This document shows positions 32,952 through 40,785 of a stretch of DNA of 52,325 bases, in pieces (the first letter of the stretch is position 1; the number at the start of each line of letters is the position of its first letter). The DNA is taken from positions 1 to 52,325 of the forward strand of contig NZ_JAFFIW010000044.1 of NCBI RefSeq assembly GCF_018588885.1. The letters run 5' to 3'. Made by a program: the position numbers and the translations under genes. This stretch comes from Mesorhizobium sp. dw_380 (GTDB lineage: Bacteria > Pseudomonadota > Alphaproteobacteria > Rhizobiales > Rhizobiaceae). Under the pieces are notes generated by a model. The model was not told where the DNA came from. It saw nothing but the letters and a program-made list of their open reading frames with translations, and did not search any database.

Positions 32952-33140
32952 AGCCTTGATGGTTATCTCGGCCTTTGCTCGCAGCAGCGCCTTAGGTTGG
33001 GCGAAGGCGTTCTCAATCGGATTGAAGTCGGGACTGTAGGGCGGCAGGTAGAGCAGGCTCGCCTGCGGCCTCAATCGCGCCGCGCAGGGTTCTCCAGGCG
33101 GATGTCGCCAATGTCAAATTTGCTGGCATCCATGTCGCCC

Positions 33141-33453
33141 TCGCCAACCGCACAAGCGAAGGCCAGAAAGCCAACATGTGTTCTGCGGCTTAATTAAGAG
33201 CCAGCCGATGTCGGCCGAACATCACCTTGTCTCGAAGTCGACGATCGGACAGCAGGTTGCGAAAGTTGGCGCGATGCGAAACAAACTGCTGAAGCGCTCA
33301 ACTTTTATTGATCACGCGTGTTGGACGCGACGCACTCCCGTTCCAATCGGGCTGAGCGCAAATTCTCCCGGTTCACAAAACTGAGTCGCTGGAGTAGTGG
33401 GGGCGCAGAGAAATCTCCGGTCGCAGCCTTACCCGGTCAAAACAAGGATACCA
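33141..33453. other. Gap before queC
   Basis: About 310 bases without a protein-like frame or recognisable promoter; it probably includes decayed mobile-element sequence from the IS630 remnant and the queC leader. Confidence 0.45.
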
Positions 33454-34155
33454 ATGATGAAGACTCTCGCCGTCTGCTCTGGCGGATTGGACTCCGTTTC
33501 CCTTGCTCACATGGTGGCAGCGGAGCACGAACTCACCGGCCTTCTATCTTTCGACTATGGCCAACGGCACAGGAAGGAATTGGGCTTCGCCGCTCTTTGC
33601 GCGCAGCGACTGAAGGTCCCGCACCAGATCATCGACATCGGCGAAATTGGCCGTGGCCTTTCCGGCTCAGCGCTGACTAGCAGTATCGACGTGCCGGACG
33701 GCCACTACGCCGAAGACACGATGAAGATTACGGTGGTGCCGAACCGCAATGCCATCATGTTGGCAATCGCCTTCGGTCTCGCCGCCGCCCACAGCGCCGA
33801 AGCGGTGGCGGCGGCCGTGCATGGTGGGGACCATTTCATCTATCCCGATTGCCGTCCGGCCTTCATTGAAGCTTTCCAGACAATGCAAGACCGCGCGCTC
33901 GACGGCTATGCGCAGATACGCCTCTATGCACCGTATGTGAATCTCAGAAAAGCTGACATTGTTGCGGATGGCGCAAGATACGGCACCCCGTTTGCTGAGA
34001 CCTGGTCCTGTTACAAGGGCGGCGTGCGTCACTGCGGACGATGCGGGACCTGCGTCGAGCGGCGCGAAGCGTTCCATCTCGCCGGGCACGCTGATCCCAC
34101 CGACTACGAGGACGCCGATTTCTGGCTTGAGGCGCTGCGCAGGAGGCGCGCGTAA
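33454..34155 (+). CDS. queC: QueC, 7-cyano-7-deazaguanine (preQ0) synthase
   Basis: 233 residues from ATG 33454 (AAGGA upstream; a second ATG follows directly). SGGLDS is the ATP pyrophosphatase loop, VPNRNAIM is the family block, and CYKGGVRHCGRCGTC provides the zinc cysteines. QueC converts 7-carboxy-7-deazaguanine to preQ0 with ATP and ammonia. Its stop overlaps the queD ATG, and queE follows directly, giving the complete route from dihydroneopterin triphosphate to preQ0. Confidence 0.95.
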   Translation: MMKTLAVCSGGLDSVSLAHMVAAEHELTGLLSFDYGQRHRKELGFAALCAQRLKVPHQIIDIGEIGRGLSGSALTSSIDVPDGHYAEDTMKITVVPNRNAIMLAIAFGLAAAHSAEAVAAAVHGGDHFIYPDCRPAFIEAFQTMQDRALDGYAQIRLYAPYVNLRKADIVADGARYGTPFAETWSCYKGGVRHCGRCGTCVERREAFHLAGHADPTDYEDADFWLEALRRRRA

Positions 34156-34511
34156 TGTTCCACATCAGCAAGGAATTCCACTTCTCGGCCTCGCATCAGC
34201 TCACCTCCTTGCCTCCCAACCATCAATGCGCGCGCCTGCACGGGCATAACTATGTCGTCGTAGTGCAGCTGTCGGCCAAGGAACTGGACGCCCACGGCTT
34301 CGTGCGCGACTATCACGATCTGGCGCCGCTCAAACGCTACATTGACGAGAGCTTCGACCATCGGCACCTCAACGACGTGCTGGGACATGAGAAGGTCACG
34401 GCGGAATGCCTGGCCAGACATTTCTATGAATGGTGCAAGGCACGTCTGCCGCAGACCGCGGCCGTGCGCGTTAGCGAAACACCGAAAACTTGGGCGGAAT
34501 ACCGTCCGTGA
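34155..34511 (+). CDS. queD: QueD, 6-carboxy-5,6,7,8-tetrahydropterin synthase
   Basis: 118 residues. Zinc-binding histidines lie in FSASHQL and in LHGHNY, the catalytic cysteine in CARLHGHNY, and the second half has DESFDHRHLND and VRVSETPKTWAEY, all standard for QueD. It makes the pterin substrate for QueE. It is translationally coupled on both sides (one-base overlap with queC, overlap with a possible GTG start of queE). Confidence 0.95.
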   Translation: MFHISKEFHFSASHQLTSLPPNHQCARLHGHNYVVVVQLSAKELDAHGFVRDYHDLAPLKRYIDESFDHRHLNDVLGHEKVTAECLARHFYEWCKARLPQTAAVRVSETPKTWAEYRP

Positions 34512-34516
34512 CCGAC

Positions 34517-35242
34517 ATGCATCCCGCAATCCGTGTGAGCGAGATATTCGGGCCGACTATCCAGGGCGAGGGCGTGCTCATCGGCTTGCCGACGGTGTTC
34601 ATCAGAACCGGCGGATGTGATTATCGCTGTTCATGGTGCGACAGCCTTCACGCGGTGGACAATCAGTATCGCCATGAATGGCTACCGATGCCGATCGATG
34701 CCGTGTGGCAAACCGTCCATGCGCTTTCCGGCGGCAGGCCGGTTATGGTCTCCTTGTCAGGCGGCAACCCGGCCATTCAGCCGTTCGGTCCCCTCATAGA
34801 ACGCGGCCATCGCGAGGGCTATCGTTTTGCACTGGAAACGCAGGGTTCCGTGGTGAGGGAGTGGTTTGCGGATCTTGACGTGCTGACCCTTAGCCCAAAG
34901 CCGCCGTCCAGCGAGATGACGACCCGTTGGGCTGCGTTTGATGCATGCCTCGAAGCGGCGCAAGAGAAGCCGCAAATCGTGCTCAAGCTCGTCGTTTTCG
35001 ACGAGAGTGACTATGCCTACGCCAAAGAAGTCGCGGCGAGATATCCGCACCTTCCGATCTATCTGCAACCCGGCAATCACACGCCGCCGCGCCCTGGCAG
35101 TGAAGACGCCTCTGTCGACTTGGACGGAATAATGATGCGAATGGAATGGCTTGTCGAAAGGGTGACTAGCGACAGGTGGTTCGAAGCCCGCGTGTTGCCG
35201 CAGCTGCACGTTCTGCTTTGGGGTAACAAGAGGGCGGTCTAG
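34517..35242 (+). CDS. queE: QueE, 7-carboxy-7-deazaguanine synthase (radical SAM)
   Basis: 241 residues from ATG 34517; the GTG at 34508 overlapping the queD stop is an alternative. The radical SAM cluster is CDYRCSWC in the CX3CX2C form within GGCDYRCSWCDSLHAV, preceded by IFGPTIQGEG, which defines the QueE family. It contracts the pterin ring to 7-carboxy-7-deazaguanine. The last 70 codons are repeated in damaged form at 36906-37107, downstream of the carbonic anhydrase gene. Confidence 0.95.
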   Translation: MHPAIRVSEIFGPTIQGEGVLIGLPTVFIRTGGCDYRCSWCDSLHAVDNQYRHEWLPMPIDAVWQTVHALSGGRPVMVSLSGGNPAIQPFGPLIERGHREGYRFALETQGSVVREWFADLDVLTLSPKPPSSEMTTRWAAFDACLEAAQEKPQIVLKLVVFDESDYAYAKEVAARYPHLPIYLQPGNHTPPRPGSEDASVDLDGIMMRMEWLVERVTSDRWFEARVLPQLHVLLWGNKRAV

Positions 35243-36012
35243 TCTGCGGCTTGCGTCGCACCGGAAGGCCGGGCTCCAACGGCTTGGCAGGCTCTCTTCG
35301 CGTGCCGAGTACAGCCGAGCTTTGTTCGCGTCAGCGGTCTCGCGATTGTGCGGCTGGAAACCGCCCGGACACCCCGCTGCCGGCGTGTGTCACCTTGACT
35401 CCGATGAGCTGTCGTCACGCAAAGTTGAAATCCGCAAGAACTGGCCTTCTCGCCCCACCTGCTCCGTCGCAAGCACGTCATCCCCTCATCCTTGTCCAGC
35501 TCTTATCGATGTATCTCATTGTCCGGCCTGACGCACGACTGTCAGCATGGGAATGCATCCATTGCGCAAATGCCTTCCATAAAGAAGATCGATTTCCTCA
35601 CTGGCCCAACGTGAAATATAGCAACGTTTTCGTGGCGTGGGTCGGCTGCGTCGGGAGTAGCGATGAAAACGTATTAGGGTCGCCTGCGTCTCCTTGGGCA
35701 GCGAGTGTAAAGTATAGCGATGCGGCCTCCGGCGCGAACGGCAGCCGCGCAGTGATCACCTTCGCCTGTGCCTTTGCGGCGGGGGTCAAGCGCTGGTCTG
35801 CTCAAATTTTTTATCGTTTAGCTGGTTGAAACTGCTCCCGTTGCGGGCTGCAGAAGCCGGCCAGCCGAGAAACGGCAGCCGCACTTATGAAAGCACGCCA
35901 AGGCATGCGGGCATCTATCAGTTGCAAAGGACAATACTGGCCGCGCCGATTGGCCATCACGCGTCCATTAGGGCAGCCACCAACATCAGTTCGCAAGAGG
36001 AGCAAAAGTAAT
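35243..36012. other. Gap between queE and the carbonic anhydrase gene
   Basis: 770 bases. One plus-strand frame of 192 codons (35251-35829) has no recognisable motif, no good start site and uneven composition, so I do not call it. An inverted pair of eight bases, ACGTTTTC and GAAAACGT (about 35623 and 35665), and a repeated AAATATAGCAACG / AAGTATAGCGATG are seen. I found no properly spaced sigma54 element; TGT-N10-GCA at about 35520 is a one-mismatch NifA site. Confidence 0.45.
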
Positions 36013-36765
36013 ATGTATCGTCGTCACCTGATCAAAGGGTTGGTTGCGCTCGGCGCATGCCGGATTTGCGTTCAAGCCGCCCAAGCGACCAGTGCCCATT
36101 GGGGGTACACCGGTCCGGTCGGACCGGAGCACTGGGCTGATCTGGATAAGGAAAATTTCGTATGCTCTGCCGGCACGCAGCAATCGCCGATCAATATCAA
36201 CAGCGCGGTCAAGGCGGATATCCCGCATATCGCCATCGGCTGGCACAAGGGCGGCGGCAATATGGTGAACAACGGCCACACCATTCAAATCAATATGCCA
36301 CAAGGCAGCACGCTGACCCGCGGCGATCGTGTCTACGAACTGGTACAGTTCCATTTCCATGCGCCAAGCGAACATCACGTGGCGGGCAAGAGCTTCCCGA
36401 TGGAGGTGCATTTCGTTCACAAGGACACGCAAAGTGGTACTCTGGGCGTGCTGGGCGTCTTTTTAACGCCCGGCGCGACAAATGCCAGCTTTGCTGCCCT
36501 TGCTGCGGCCTTTCCCGAACTGCCGAATGGGGAGGTGACGATCGACGAGGTGAATCCCAACTGGCTTCTGCCAGCCTCGCTTGGCTATTGGACTTATGAG
36601 GGCTCACTGACGACGCCGCCGTGCACCGAAAACGTCGAGTGGATGGTGGCGATGGAACCGGTTGACGTTGATCCGGCAGACATCCAGCGATTTGCCTCCC
36701 TCTACCCGTCGAACGCGCGCCCTATTCATTCACCCAATCGACGCTTCATCCTGCGCCAGAGTTGA
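36013..36765 (+). CDS. Alpha-type carbonic anhydrase, exported
   Basis: 250 residues. Zinc histidines are at 114 and 116 in QFHFHAPSEH and 133 in MEVHFVH; QQSPININ and YEGSLTTPPCTE are further family hallmarks. The N-terminus (MYRRHLIKGLVALGAC... VQAAQATSA) is a signal peptide, so the enzyme acts in the periplasm, hydrating CO2. The ATG at 36013 has AGGAG about ten bases upstream. An alpha-carbonic anhydrase on the M. loti symbiosis island is known to be expressed in nodules, and this appears to be its counterpart. It is flanked by queE and a duplicated queE tail. Confidence 0.93.
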   Translation: MYRRHLIKGLVALGACRICVQAAQATSAHWGYTGPVGPEHWADLDKENFVCSAGTQQSPININSAVKADIPHIAIGWHKGGGNMVNNGHTIQINMPQGSTLTRGDRVYELVQFHFHAPSEHHVAGKSFPMEVHFVHKDTQSGTLGVLGVFLTPGATNASFAALAAAFPELPNGEVTIDEVNPNWLLPASLGYWTYEGSLTTPPCTENVEWMVAMEPVDVDPADIQRFASLYPSNARPIHSPNRRFILRQS

Positions 36766-36905
36766 GCGCCGCCCCAGCGGTTCCGCACGGTCCAACATTC
36801 TTGGCACAAGTTGGCGCGAAGCCTCCTCTTCCGGTCTGGCGGTCTGACGGCGCTCCCCAAGCTGGCTAGTCTAAATGATAGGGATTCGGTGCCGACACCA
36901 CTCGT

Positions 36906-37107
36906 CCCAAAGACGTCGCGGCGAGGTTTGTCTGCAACCCGGCAATCACACGCCGCCCCGCCGTGGTAATGAAGACGTCTCTGTCGAGTCCGACGGAATA
37001 TGATGCGCATGGAATCGCTGGTAGAAAAGGTGACCAGCGACAGGTGGTTCGAAGCCCGCGTCTTGCCGCAGCTGCACGTTCTACTCTGGGGTAACAAGAG
37101 GGTGGTG
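36906..37107 (+). repeat. Degenerate duplicate of the queE 3' end
   Basis: This stretch repeats 35015-35242 with point changes and an 18-base deletion near its start. Long identical blocks include TGCAACCCGGCAATCACACG and CGACAGGTGGTTCGAAGCCC. The copy ends GGGTAACAAGAGGGTGGTG where queE has GGGTAACAAGAGGGCGGTC. The two copies flank the carbonic anhydrase gene in direct orientation, so a duplication or recombination event placed that gene here. Confidence 0.9.
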
Positions 37108-37362
37108 TATACCTTCTCCTAGCTTCGCCGCCAACTACTCGGTTTTCCGAATTGCTCTCTATATTCTTGAAGACGATGCGTTCGTTAAAGACATGTGCTG
37201 CGCACCTGGTGTAAAAGCTGCTCTCATCATGCAGAGGTCAAGCCAGTCGGGCTCATCCGAGGCTATGGCCGTGAGCACTGTTCAGTTCGGCAGAGAGGGC
37301 GCTTTTGTACACACTTTGCGATCGTGGCGGCCCCGTGGGCAGATCTGCAAGCTGCCGCGACA

Positions 37363-37557
37363 CTAACCTCTCGAAGCCTGCCCGCCCGCCTGTTGATGCG
37401 TGTCTCCCAGTAAGATCCTGTCCAAGAACGTGATAATCTTCTTGCCAGTGTTGTAGCTGATGTTGCCCTTGATGCCGCAGCCTACCGCGGCGGGACCAAA
37501 CTCAATGGCAAGCAGGCCGGCTAGGATCGTGCAGCCAGTCGCGAGCCTCGCCCACAA
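37363..37557 (-). pseudogene. 5' fragment of a secreted sunset-domain (ExoI-like) protein
   Basis: The frame encodes a signal-peptide-like MWARLATGCTILAGLLAIEF, then GCGIKGNISYNTGKKI, which matches the sunset motif (IKGNIS...GERIYH) found at the end of ExoI-like nuclease-type proteins. The motif then breaks down instead of giving YHVPG, and the frame ends after 64 residues. Probably a truncated remnant; the plus-strand neighbours are non-coding. Confidence 0.45.
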
Positions 37558-37963
37558 CGGGGTCTCACGCGCATGAGGGCGCCGACCATGGGTTCGGCGG
37601 TTCGTACGCGTATAACACGTATCTTTCTGAAAAAATCAATGCTCTCGGCTAAGCTACTGAATTATCTGGCTTCCATATAGCGCGTCGGCGGAACCAACTT
37701 GTAGACGGGCTATGAAAGGTTAAGCGCGGATGTCTATCGGCCGCCGGCGTTCCCGCTCTGTGAGCCTGCCTGAACTACCCGCGCCGCGGTCAAGCCCCAG
37801 GCTCCTGCTCATCCAGCGACCGCCCGATCAATGGCAGGCTGGAAAGACAAGAGCCGATGTCTTCCGATGGTCTCGCCATCAGCTTTGGGCTAACTTCCCC
37901 ATTCTCCCGCTTCGAGCTCGACTCACGGCGGTTTGGATGGCGCACGACAATCTGTGTCGGCTT

Positions 37964-37979
37964 TGTCGTGTCCGTGACA
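37964..37979. promoter_or_regulatory. NifA upstream activator site for nifHDK
   Basis: TGTCGTGTCCGTGACA is an exact TGT-N10-ACA, 91 bp before the nifH -24 element. Next to it, CGACA-ATCTG-TGTCG (37945-37959) is a dyad with the same spacing as the one between the iscA and hmuS promoters. Confidence 0.85.
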
Positions 37980-38069
37980 GACGCCTGAAAGGCCCGTTCG
38001 CGCGTTTTGCCGCCATCTAAGCGGCTGGAATTTAATGACAAAGTTTCTTCTGGGATCGGCCGATCACGC

Positions 38070-38085
38070 TGGTACGCTTTTTGCG
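38070..38085 (+). promoter_or_regulatory. Sigma54 promoter of nifHDK
   Basis: TGGTACGCTTTTTGCG: -24 GG and -12 GC ten bases apart, with TTGCG as the -12 box. The predicted start site gives a leader of about 80 bases to the nifH ATG. Confidence 0.9.
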
Positions 38086-38172
38086 ATGCTTGGTGTGAGG
38101 CGGCACGAGCTGCCTATCGGCACTTGTGTCGCGGGCAGTCGCGATGATTAGAACGAAGGAAGGAAAGCTATT

Positions 38173-39066
38173 ATGTCAGGTCTGCGTCAGATCGCCTTTT
38201 ACGGAAAAGGCGGCATCGGCAAGTCCACCACGTCCCAAAATACGCTCGCTGCCCTTGTCGACCTCGGGCAGAGAATCCTCATCGTAGGATGCGACCCCAA
38301 AGCCGATTCCACACGCTTGATCCTGAATTCGAAAGCTCAGGATACCGTCCTGGATCTCGCCGCACAGGAAGGTTCGGTGGAAGACCTCGAACTCCAGGAC
38401 GTGCTCAAGGTGGGCTACAGAGGCATCAAGTGCGTGGAGTCCGGCGGCCCCGAGCCGGGTGTCGGTTGCGCCGGCCGCGGCGTCATCACCTCGATCAATT
38501 TCCTCGAGGAGAATGGCGCTTATGACGATGTCGATTATGTCTCCTATGACGTCCTCGGCGACGTGGTATGCGGCGGCTTCGCCATGCCGATCCGCGAAGG
38601 CAAGGCCCAGGAGATCTATATCGTCATGTCCGGCGAGATGATGGCGCTCTATGCCGCCAACAACATCGCCAAGGGCATCCTCAAATATGCCCATTCGGGC
38701 GGTGTGCGGCTGGGCGGGCTGATCTGCAATGAACGTCAAACCGACCGCGAACTCGATCTGGCCGAAGCACTGGCTGGCCGATTGAATTCCAAGCTCATCC
38801 ACTTCGTGCCCCGCGACAACATCGTCCAACATGCCGAACTCAGGAAGATGTCGGTGATCCAGTACGCGCCGGACTCAAAGCAGGCAGGGGAATACCGCGC
38901 TCTGGCCGAGAAGATCCACGCCAATTCGGGCCAGGGTACGATCCCGACGCCGATCACCATGGAGGAGCTGGAGGAGATGCTGCTCGACTTCGGCATCATG
39001 AAGACCGACGAGCAGATGCTTGCCGAGCTTCACTCCAAGGAAGCGGCGAAGGCGGCAGCCCAGTAG
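38173..39066 (+). CDS. nifH: NifH, nitrogenase iron protein
   Basis: 297 residues. The dimer carries one [4Fe-4S] cluster and passes electrons to the MoFe protein with ATP hydrolysis. GKGGIGKSTT is the P-loop, GCAGRGVI holds one cluster cysteine and the ADP-ribosylatable arginine type site, and DVVCGGFAMP holds the other. GAAGGAAAG precedes the ATG. It leads nifHDK behind a NifA/sigma54 promoter. Confidence 0.99.
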   Translation: MSGLRQIAFYGKGGIGKSTTSQNTLAALVDLGQRILIVGCDPKADSTRLILNSKAQDTVLDLAAQEGSVEDLELQDVLKVGYRGIKCVESGGPEPGVGCAGRGVITSINFLEENGAYDDVDYVSYDVLGDVVCGGFAMPIREGKAQEIYIVMSGEMMALYAANNIAKGILKYAHSGGVRLGGLICNERQTDRELDLAEALAGRLNSKLIHFVPRDNIVQHAELRKMSVIQYAPDSKQAGEYRALAEKIHANSGQGTIPTPITMEELEEMLLDFGIMKTDEQMLAELHSKEAAKAAAQ

Positions 39067-39153
39067 TGACATTAGCGCTGCCATCAATCGGCGCGCCTTG
39101 CAGAGAACGGCGCCTATTCTTTGAGGCGTCACCCAACCTTGAAAGGGGGACTC

Positions 39154-40656
39154 ATGAGCCGGGAATACGAGAATGACGGTGCTCTTCATGCGAAGCTTAT
39201 CGAAGAGGTGCTGTCGCATTATCCCGACAAGGCGGCGAAGCGCCGCAAGAAGCACCTCAACGTCGCAAAGAGCGGCAACGAGGCTGGCGGGGAAAGCGAG
39301 GTCCTTTCCGAATGCGACGTCAAATCGAACATCAAGTCCATTCCCGGGGTGATGACGATTCGCGGCTGTGCATATGCTGGTTCGAAAGGCGTGGTGTGGG
39401 GGCCAGTCAAGGATATGGTCCATATCTCGCACGGCCCGGTCGGCTGCGGCCAATATTCTTGGTCGCAGCGCCGCAACTACTACGTCGGTACAACGGGCGT
39501 CGACACGTTCGGGACAATGCAGTTCACCTCCGATTTCCAGGAGAAGGACATCGTCTTCGGCGGCGACAAGAAGCTGGAACAGATCATTGACGAGATTGAA
39601 GTCTTGTTTCCGCTCAACAACGGCATCACCGTGCAGTCCGAATGCCCTATCGGCCTGATTGGCGATGACACCGAGGCCGTTTCTCGCAAAAAGACCAAGG
39701 AGTATGACAAGACGATCGTGCCGGTACGCTGCGAGGGCTTCCGCGGCGTCTCGCAGTCGCTTGGCCACCACATCGCCAATGATGCAATCCGGGATTGGGT
39801 CTTCGACAAAAAGGATGTCAAGTTCGAGGCCGGCCCCTACGACGTCAACGTCATCGGCGACTACAATATCGGCGGCGATGCCTGGGCCTCGCGCATACTG
39901 CTTGAGGAGATAGGGCTGCGCGTGGTTGGCAACTGGTCGGGTGACGCCACACTCGCAGAGATCGAGCGCGCCCCGAAGGCTAAGCTCAATCTTATCCACT
40001 GCTACCGGTCGATGAATTACATCTGTCGGCATATGGAGGAAAAGTATGGCGTCGCCTGGATGGAGTACAATTTCTTCGGTCCCTCCCAGATCGAAGCCTC
40101 TCTGCGCAACATAGCCAAGCATTTTGGGCCGGAAATCGAGGAGAAGACCGAAAAGGTCATTGCCAAGTACAGGCCGCTTGTTGATGCGGTCATCGCCAAG
40201 TACCTGTCGCGCCTGGAAGGAAATACCGTGATGCTCTATGTGGGCGGCCTGCGCCCCCGCCACGTCGTCACGGCCTACGAGGACCTCGGCATGGTCATCG
40301 TGGGCACCGGCTATGAATTCGCCCACAGCGACGACTATCAGCGCACCGGCCACTACGTGAAGAACGGCACGCTGATCTACGATGACGTGACCGGCTATGA
40401 GTTGGAGAAATTCATCGAAGGGATTCGCCCAAATCTGGTCGGCTCGGGAATCAAAGAAAAATACCCGGTGCAGAAGATGGGCATACCGTTCCGCCAGATG
40501 CATTCCTGGGATTATTCAGGCCCGTATCACGGCTACGATGGCTTTGCCATTTTCGCACGTGATGTGGATCTCGCCATTAACAACCCGGTCTGGGACCTAT
40601 TCCACGCGCCTTGGAAAAGAAGCCGGGGCGATGAGCGGGCGATGGCTGCCGAATAA
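39154..40656 (+). CDS. nifD: NifD, nitrogenase MoFe protein alpha chain
   Basis: 500 residues from MSREYENDGA (GGGGGA upstream; an in-frame start at 39121 is less likely). P-cluster cysteines lie in RGCAYAGSKG, GPVGCGQYSW and QSECPIGLIG; the FeMo-cofactor cysteine is in IHCYRSMNY and the cofactor histidine in MHSWDYSGPYHG. It pairs with NifK. The gene begins 87 bases after nifH. Confidence 0.99.
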   Translation: MSREYENDGALHAKLIEEVLSHYPDKAAKRRKKHLNVAKSGNEAGGESEVLSECDVKSNIKSIPGVMTIRGCAYAGSKGVVWGPVKDMVHISHGPVGCGQYSWSQRRNYYVGTTGVDTFGTMQFTSDFQEKDIVFGGDKKLEQIIDEIEVLFPLNNGITVQSECPIGLIGDDTEAVSRKKTKEYDKTIVPVRCEGFRGVSQSLGHHIANDAIRDWVFDKKDVKFEAGPYDVNVIGDYNIGGDAWASRILLEEIGLRVVGNWSGDATLAEIERAPKAKLNLIHCYRSMNYICRHMEEKYGVAWMEYNFFGPSQIEASLRNIAKHFGPEIEEKTEKVIAKYRPLVDAVIAKYLSRLEGNTVMLYVGGLRPRHVVTAYEDLGMVIVGTGYEFAHSDDYQRTGHYVKNGTLIYDDVTGYELEKFIEGIRPNLVGSGIKEKYPVQKMGIPFRQMHSWDYSGPYHGYDGFAIFARDVDLAINNPVWDLFHAPWKRSRGDERAMAAE

Positions 40657-40785
40657 ACATTTGCTTCAGCCCCAGTCTCCCACTGAGACGGTGAACTCCC
40701 GCGGCCTCTGATCCGCCGGAGCCTGGAACGTCTTGACGTCCTGAGCTGCCGTCCCGCGCAGCCAGATGCAAAAGAGGTAATCATC

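Larger units (their letters stand above)
31576..33140 (-). pseudogene. IS630-family transposase remnant split by an IS3 element
   Basis: Right of the inserted element, 33130-32943 on the minus strand reads AIEAAGASLLYLPPYSPDFN and PIENAFAQPKALLRAKAEIT, the end of the DDE domain of IS630-type transposases. Left of it, 31685-31576 continues with RLGAVVDLFTPAECANYFKA and AGYD to a stop, the family's C-terminal end. Removing the IS3 element and one copy of the GTCC duplication joins the two parts. The 5' half is missing and a frameshift is present, so it was dead or dying. Confidence 0.82.
36766..37963. other. Gap between carbonic anhydrase and nifH control region
   Basis: 1.2 kb without an intact gene. 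It contains a degenerate copy of the queE 3' end (36906-37107) and the start of a sunset-domain gene on the minus strand (37363-37557). The rest has no motif that I recognise. The nifH activator site begins at 37964. Confidence 0.55.

Noticed and set aside
35600..35720. Repeated ATAGC-containing blocks as a possible repeat array
   Set aside because: Only two imperfect copies; no regular spacing, so neither a CRISPR nor a tandem array.
35251..35829. A 192-codon plus-strand frame between queE and carbonic anhydrase
   Set aside because: No ribosome site, no family resemblance and uneven composition; not distinguishable from chance in GC-rich DNA.
38875..40503. A 542-codon open frame on the minus strand opposite nifD
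   Set aside because: It is a shadow of nifH and nifD, whose catalytic motifs are all present on the plus strand; high GC content keeps the opposite frame open.
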